Below are positions 24,737-24,876 of a stretch of DNA of 24,876 nucleotides, piece after piece. Positions within the stretch are counted from its first letter, which is position 1. Each line of letters opens with the position of its first letter. The notes under the pieces are model-generated. The model was not told where the DNA came from and searched no databases. It worked only from the letters and a program-made list of their open reading frames with translations. The DNA is from Duncaniella sp. GTDB taxonomy: Bacteria > Bacteroidota > Bacteroidia > Bacteroidales > Muribaculaceae. Made by a program: the position numbers and the translations under genes. The stretch is taken from contig NZ_JAIDEN010000047.1 in NCBI RefSeq assembly GCF_029054785.1, forward strand, positions 1 through 24,876, given 5' to 3'.

Positions 24737-24876
24737 GGGCAAAAACAAGTATATACAAATTTATAACTCAAATTTCACAGAAATATTGCCTGACAACGGC
24801 TTAGAGTATGTTTAGTTTTAAACCAATTTAAACATTAAAGAGCACACAAAACCCTCAATCAGAGTGTTGAAAGGAG
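24737..24876. other. Intergenic region upstream of porV, right edge of window
   Basis: 140 bp, AT-rich. TTAGAGTATGTTTAGTTTTAAAC at 24801-24823 resembles the AAGAGG-N2-GTTT repeats seen at 1926 and 4283, given here as TTAGAGTATGTTTA. On the minus strand no frame entering from the right edge stays open beyond about 19 codons, so if porU lies next it ends near or beyond the edge. Confidence 0.4.
24756..24763 (-). promoter_or_regulatory. Possible -7 box for porV-ispF and following genes
   Basis: TAAATTTG on the minus strand fits TAnnTTTG, 19 nt before the porV ATG. A convincing TTTG at 19-21 nt upstream is missing, so this is a weak call and the leader would be very short. Confidence 0.3.

Noticed and set aside
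1..24876. CRISPR arrays, tRNA or rRNA genes, complete insertion sequences, defence or secondary-metabolite clusters
   Set aside because: No regularly spaced repeats, no cloverleaf or rRNA-like segments and no transposase, nuclease or synthase signatures were seen in the gaps or on either strand.

Overview
The window looks like chromosomal DNA from an order Bacteroidales organism, plausibly family Muribaculaceae or a close relative. The reasons are the Bacteroidetes-type promoters (TTTG or TTG, about 20 nt, then TAnnTTTG) upstream of several genes, the scarcity of Shine-Dalgarno sequences, the short HPPK and split PabA/PabB/PabC folate genes, and a PorV-type outer-membrane protein of the type IX secretion system. 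The family-level placement is an inference. I see no tRNA, rRNA, CRISPR array, transposase gene or prophage gene.

Layout. (1) 1-1959, plus: 3' part of a comEC/rec2-like DNA-uptake channel gene, cut by the left edge. It runs into a ~245-bp palindromic repeat element (1926-2170). (2) 2261-4284, plus: a promoter bracketed by an 8-bp inverted repeat, then two tandem CreD-family membrane protein genes, the first lacking the periplasmic domain; a hairpin follows at 4282-4312. (3) 9280-4320, minus: one operon from a good promoter at 9345-9376, in the order phospholipid-type acyltransferase, membrane metallophosphoesterase, Tex, folK, with 1-nt and 4-nt overlaps at the last two junctions. (4) 9558-17178, plus: a near-consensus promoter drives amtB-gltB-gltD, an ammonium uptake and GOGAT assimilation operon without a P-II gene. 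(5) 17201-20928: folate and thymidylate genes; pabA (minus) diverges from pabB-pabC (plus), and thyA-folA (minus) converges on pabC. (6) 24736-20969, minus: porV, ispF, a Tat-lipoprotein ferredoxin and a NapH/NapG-like fused membrane polyferredoxin. The last three are linked by 4-nt ATGA overlaps.

How the genes work together. AmtB brings in ammonium and GltBD turns glutamine plus 2-oxoglutarate into glutamate. PabA uses glutamine to make p-aminobenzoate with PabB and PabC. FolK makes the pterin partner for dihydropteroate synthesis. FolA and ThyA run the dihydrofolate/tetrahydrofolate cycle that yields dTMP. Almost every gene is a recognisable housekeeping gene.

The least explained parts are the fused NapH-NapG-like protein with its Tat-lipoprotein ferredoxin partner and no visible reductase, the tandem CreD pair with one domain-deleted member, and the palindromic repeats that sit at the 3' ends of comEC and of the second creD gene.
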